Source: Brevundimonas sp.
GTDB lineage: Bacteria > Pseudomonadota > Alphaproteobacteria > Caulobacterales > Caulobacteraceae
Length of the DNA: 15,602 bases
Assembly (NCBI GenBank): GCA_031119155.1
Contig: JAVHYH010000056.1
Location: 1-15,602, forward strand
Direction: 5' to 3'
The position numbers and the translations under genes are program-made. The notes below the pieces were generated by a model. The model was not told where the DNA came from. It worked only from the letters and a program-made list of their open reading frames with translations, and made no database searches. This document shows, one piece after another, positions 13,478-15,602 of the stretch; the stretch's first letter is position 1, and every line of letters begins with the position of its first letter.

Positions 13478-15602
13478 CTAGAGCTTGAAGCGAAGGCCGA
13501 CGAAGACGTTGTAGCCGAACTTCTCGTACTCGTAGGTCCGCTCGCGCGAGCCGTAGTATTTGACGCCGGCCGAGTCCGTCAGGTTCTTGGCTTCGCCGAA
13601 CAGCTCGATGCCGTTGCCGAAGTCGTAGCTGGTGGTGAAGTCGAGCTGGTCACGGCCTTCAACCCACAGGTCGAGACCCGAGTTGTCGGCGTTGATTTCC
13701 TCAAGGTACTCGCTGCGATCGGTGTACGAGAGACGGGCCGAGAAGCCGCCCAGTTCGTAGAAGACCGCGACGTTGTAGTTGTTTTCCGACTGACCCGGCA
13801 GGGCGAAGGTGTCGCGTCCGCCGTAGGCCTGGGCCGTTTTGATCTCGGCATCCGTCCAGGTGTAGTTGGCGAACACGCCGAAGCCCGACATCCAGCCCGG
13901 CAGGAAGCCGAACTTCTGCTGCCAGTTCAGCTCCAGACCCATCAGATGGCCTTCCGGCGCATTGATCGGGGTCTCGAAGGCGGCGTCAAAGACGGTGCCG
14001 CCGATGGTGACGGTGTCCTCGTACTTCAGGATGTACCGGTAGTCCGTCAGGTCCTTGTAGAAGGCGTTGGCCGACAGGACGCCCAGCGACGAGAAATAGT
14101 ACTCCAGACCGAAGTCGATGTTGTTCGACAGGGTCGGCTGCAGGTCCGGGTTGCCGATCTCGTAGGAGATGTCGGTGCCGTCCGTTTCCTCGATGCGACG
14201 CGGAACGATCTGGCTGAACTCGGGGCGCGAGATCGAGCGGGTCAGGGCGAAACGACCGATCAGGTTGTCCGAGAAGCTGTGGCGGACCGTCAGGTTCGGG
14301 AAGAACTCGGTGTCGTCACGGCTGACGGCGGCAGTCGAGAGCACGTCGTCGATCACGGTCGGGGCCGAGCCGTCGAAGTTGGTCTGCTCCACACGAAGGC
14401 CGAGGATGATGTTCGTCGCGCCGATGTCGAAACGGGCCTGGGCGTAACCGGCGAGGATGTCTTCCTGCGCGGTATAGTCCGCGACCAGCGAGTCAGGCAT
14501 GCGGCGCGGCGAGGCGGCGCGCGAGGCGGCCAGATAGGCGTCGACCAGATCGTTGTTGAACTGGGTGCCCAGGATGTAGCCGAAGTTCTGGCCCTGATCC
14601 GTGCCCCACAGCGAGGCCAGCGTGCCCGGGTTGGCCGAGGCGTCGCGGTTACGCTGACGCTCTTCGTCCGCAGTCACGTCGCGGGTGCTGTATTTCAGGC
14701 CGAACTTCCAGTCGACCGCGAGCTCGCCGAACTGGCTCGGCACTTCCAGGTTGGTGCGGAAGGCGACGTCTTCCTGCTGGGTCGTGTTCGAACGGAAGGT
14801 GTTCTCACGGAACGAGAAATTGCCCGGCGTGGCGAAGAAGCCGGTCGCCGTGTCGCCGAAGATCGGGTTGCCCGGGGCGTAGAAATACGTCGGGGCGTAG
14901 TGATTGGTGGTGTCGTAGCTCAGCGTGGTCGCGCTCGAGCGGTACACCAGCTCGTCGCGGTGCGGATAAGTCTGCTCGCTGTCGGCCCACGACAGATCGG
15001 CGTCCCAGGTGATGCCGTTGTCGAAGGTGTGCTCGCCGCCCACGACCAGGGTGGTGATCTCGTTGTTCTGGGTGCGGTGACGCAGGCCGCGGTAGATGCG
15101 GGCGCCGGTATAGGTCGCGGTCGTGTCCGTCGCGCCCGCCTGCAGGGCGCCGTCGGCGTAGGCGAGGATCAGGGTGTTGCGATACTCGTCGTCTTCGAAC
15201 TGCGCGAACGAACCGCGGGCGTACAGGCGGGTCTGGTCGCTCGGACGCCATTCCAGGGCGCCGGTCAGGGCCTGACGGGTGCGCTGGGTCTCGTATTGCT
15301 TGAAGAGGGTTTCCTCCAGCACGAAGACGCCGTCTTCAACGACCCAGGCGTTCTCGATGTTCTCGGGACGACGGTTGGTTTCCGAGTAGCTCAGCGACAG
15401 GAGGCCGCCGAACTGGCCGTCCGGACCGAAGACGTTCGAGACGGTCGCGCCGCCACGGATGTCCTCGCCGCCGTAGTCGTTGTAGCTGCCGCCGGCATAG
15501 CCGCTGACGGCCAGACGACGGTTGTCGAACGGCGAACGGGTGCGGATGTTGACGGCGCCGGCGATCGAGTCGGCGTCCTGGCTCGGCAGCAGGGTCTTGG
15601 AG
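13478..15602 (-). CDS. TonB-dependent receptor, 5' end cut by window edge
   Basis: Outer-membrane gated barrel taking up a scarce ligand with energy from TonB-ExbBD. The frame stays open to the right edge, giving 707 visible residues. The visible start lies inside the plug domain (KTLLPSQDADSIAGAVNIRTR, with AGAVNIRTR at visible residues 14-22), so the signal peptide and TonB box are outside the window. The rest is a barrel of alternating aromatic strands, such as LNWQQKFGFLPGWMSGFGVFANYTWTD, ending FVGLRFKL. The GTG at 15322 that could pass for a start is internal. Domain style fits the Xanthomonas/Caulobacter receptor group (TIGR01782), many members of which are thought to take up carbohydrates; the ligand is not known. 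The C-terminus ends F-K-L rather than on a terminal aromatic. An intrinsic terminator follows at 13335-13365. Confidence 0.93.
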   Translation of the reverse strand, partial: SKTLLPSQDADSIAGAVNIRTRSPFDNRRLAVSGYAGGSYNDYGGEDIRGGATVSNVFGPDGQFGGLLSLSYSETNRRPENIENAWVVEDGVFVLEETLFKQYETQRTRQALTGALEWRPSDQTRLYARGSFAQFEDDEYRNTLILAYADGALQAGATDTTATYTGARIYRGLRHRTQNNEITTLVVGGEHTFDNGITWDADLSWADSEQTYPHRDELVYRSSATTLSYDTTNHYAPTYFYAPGNPIFGDTATGFFATPGNFSFRENTFRSNTTQQEDVAFRTNLEVPSQFGELAVDWKFGLKYSTRDVTADEERQRNRDASANPGTLASLWGTDQGQNFGYILGTQFNNDLVDAYLAASRAASPRRMPDSLVADYTAQEDILAGYAQARFDIGATNIILGLRVEQTNFDGSAPTVIDDVLSTAAVSRDDTEFFPNLTVRHSFSDNLIGRFALTRSISRPEFSQIVPRRIEETDGTDISYEIGNPDLQPTLSNNIDFGLEYYFSSLGVLSANAFYKDLTDYRYILKYEDTVTIGGTVFDAAFETPINAPEGHLMGLELNWQQKFGFLPGWMSGFGVFANYTWTDAEIKTAQAYGGRDTFALPGQSENNYNVAVFYELGGFSARLSYTDRSEYLEEINADNSGLDLWVEGRDQLDFTTSYDFGNGIELFGEAKNLTDSAGVKYYGSRERTYEYEKFGYNVFVGLRFKL

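Noticed and set aside
15320..15322. GTG as start of the TonB receptor
   Set aside because: The frame continues upstream to the window edge with clear plug-domain sequence (AGAVNIRTR), so this codon is internal.

Overview
The window reads as chromosomal DNA of a GC-rich alphaproteobacterium, most likely Caulobacteraceae and possibly Brevundimonas. The grounds are very GC-rich third codon positions, an atpH-atpA operon start, a TonB-dependent receptor of the Xanthomonas/Caulobacter type, and Caulobacter-like promoter elements. The genus is inference. No transposase, phage gene, CRISPR array, tRNA or rRNA was seen. Most of the window is housekeeping sequence.

Layout. At 1-1430 (minus strand) lies the start of an ATP synthase operon: atpH, then atpA running off the left edge. 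A structured 256-bp divergent spacer follows. A plus-strand pair at 1687-3356 encodes a TerC-family membrane protein and an exported glutaminyl-peptide cyclotransferase, joined by a TGA-TC-ATG junction. At 3357-3564 a hairpin-rich spacer with two copies of a 43-bp palindromic repeat separates this pair from the convergent gene priA (minus). priA diverges, over only 30 bp, from a plus-strand run at 5756-9168: transaldolase, DUF484 protein, xerC, and a two-lobed aspartyl protease with a Tat-like signal. This run meets lpdA (minus) tail to tail with 16 bp between stop codons. Further minus-strand genes follow upstream of lpdA: a small membrane protein, a membrane-anchored PAS histidine kinase with no receiver domain, and a TonB-dependent receptor cut by the right edge. 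The receptor has its own intrinsic terminator and a third copy of the 43-bp repeat.

Functionally, atpHA and lpdA serve energy metabolism, and the transaldolase serves the non-oxidative pentose phosphate pathway. PriA and XerC act at the replication and termination ends of the chromosome cycle. TerC, the cyclotransferase, the protease and the TonB receptor concern the cell envelope. The kinase has no cognate regulator in view.

No clearly new multi-gene system is present. The most interesting signals are: (1) a dispersed 43-bp palindrome at gene 3' ends, whose copies differ by two compensatory base-pair changes; (2) a PriA that has lost three of the four cysteines of one zinc site while keeping the other site intact; (3) nested palindromes in the terC/atp spacer; (4) a probable leaderless transaldolase transcript; and (5) the coupling of TerC to a secreted enzyme.
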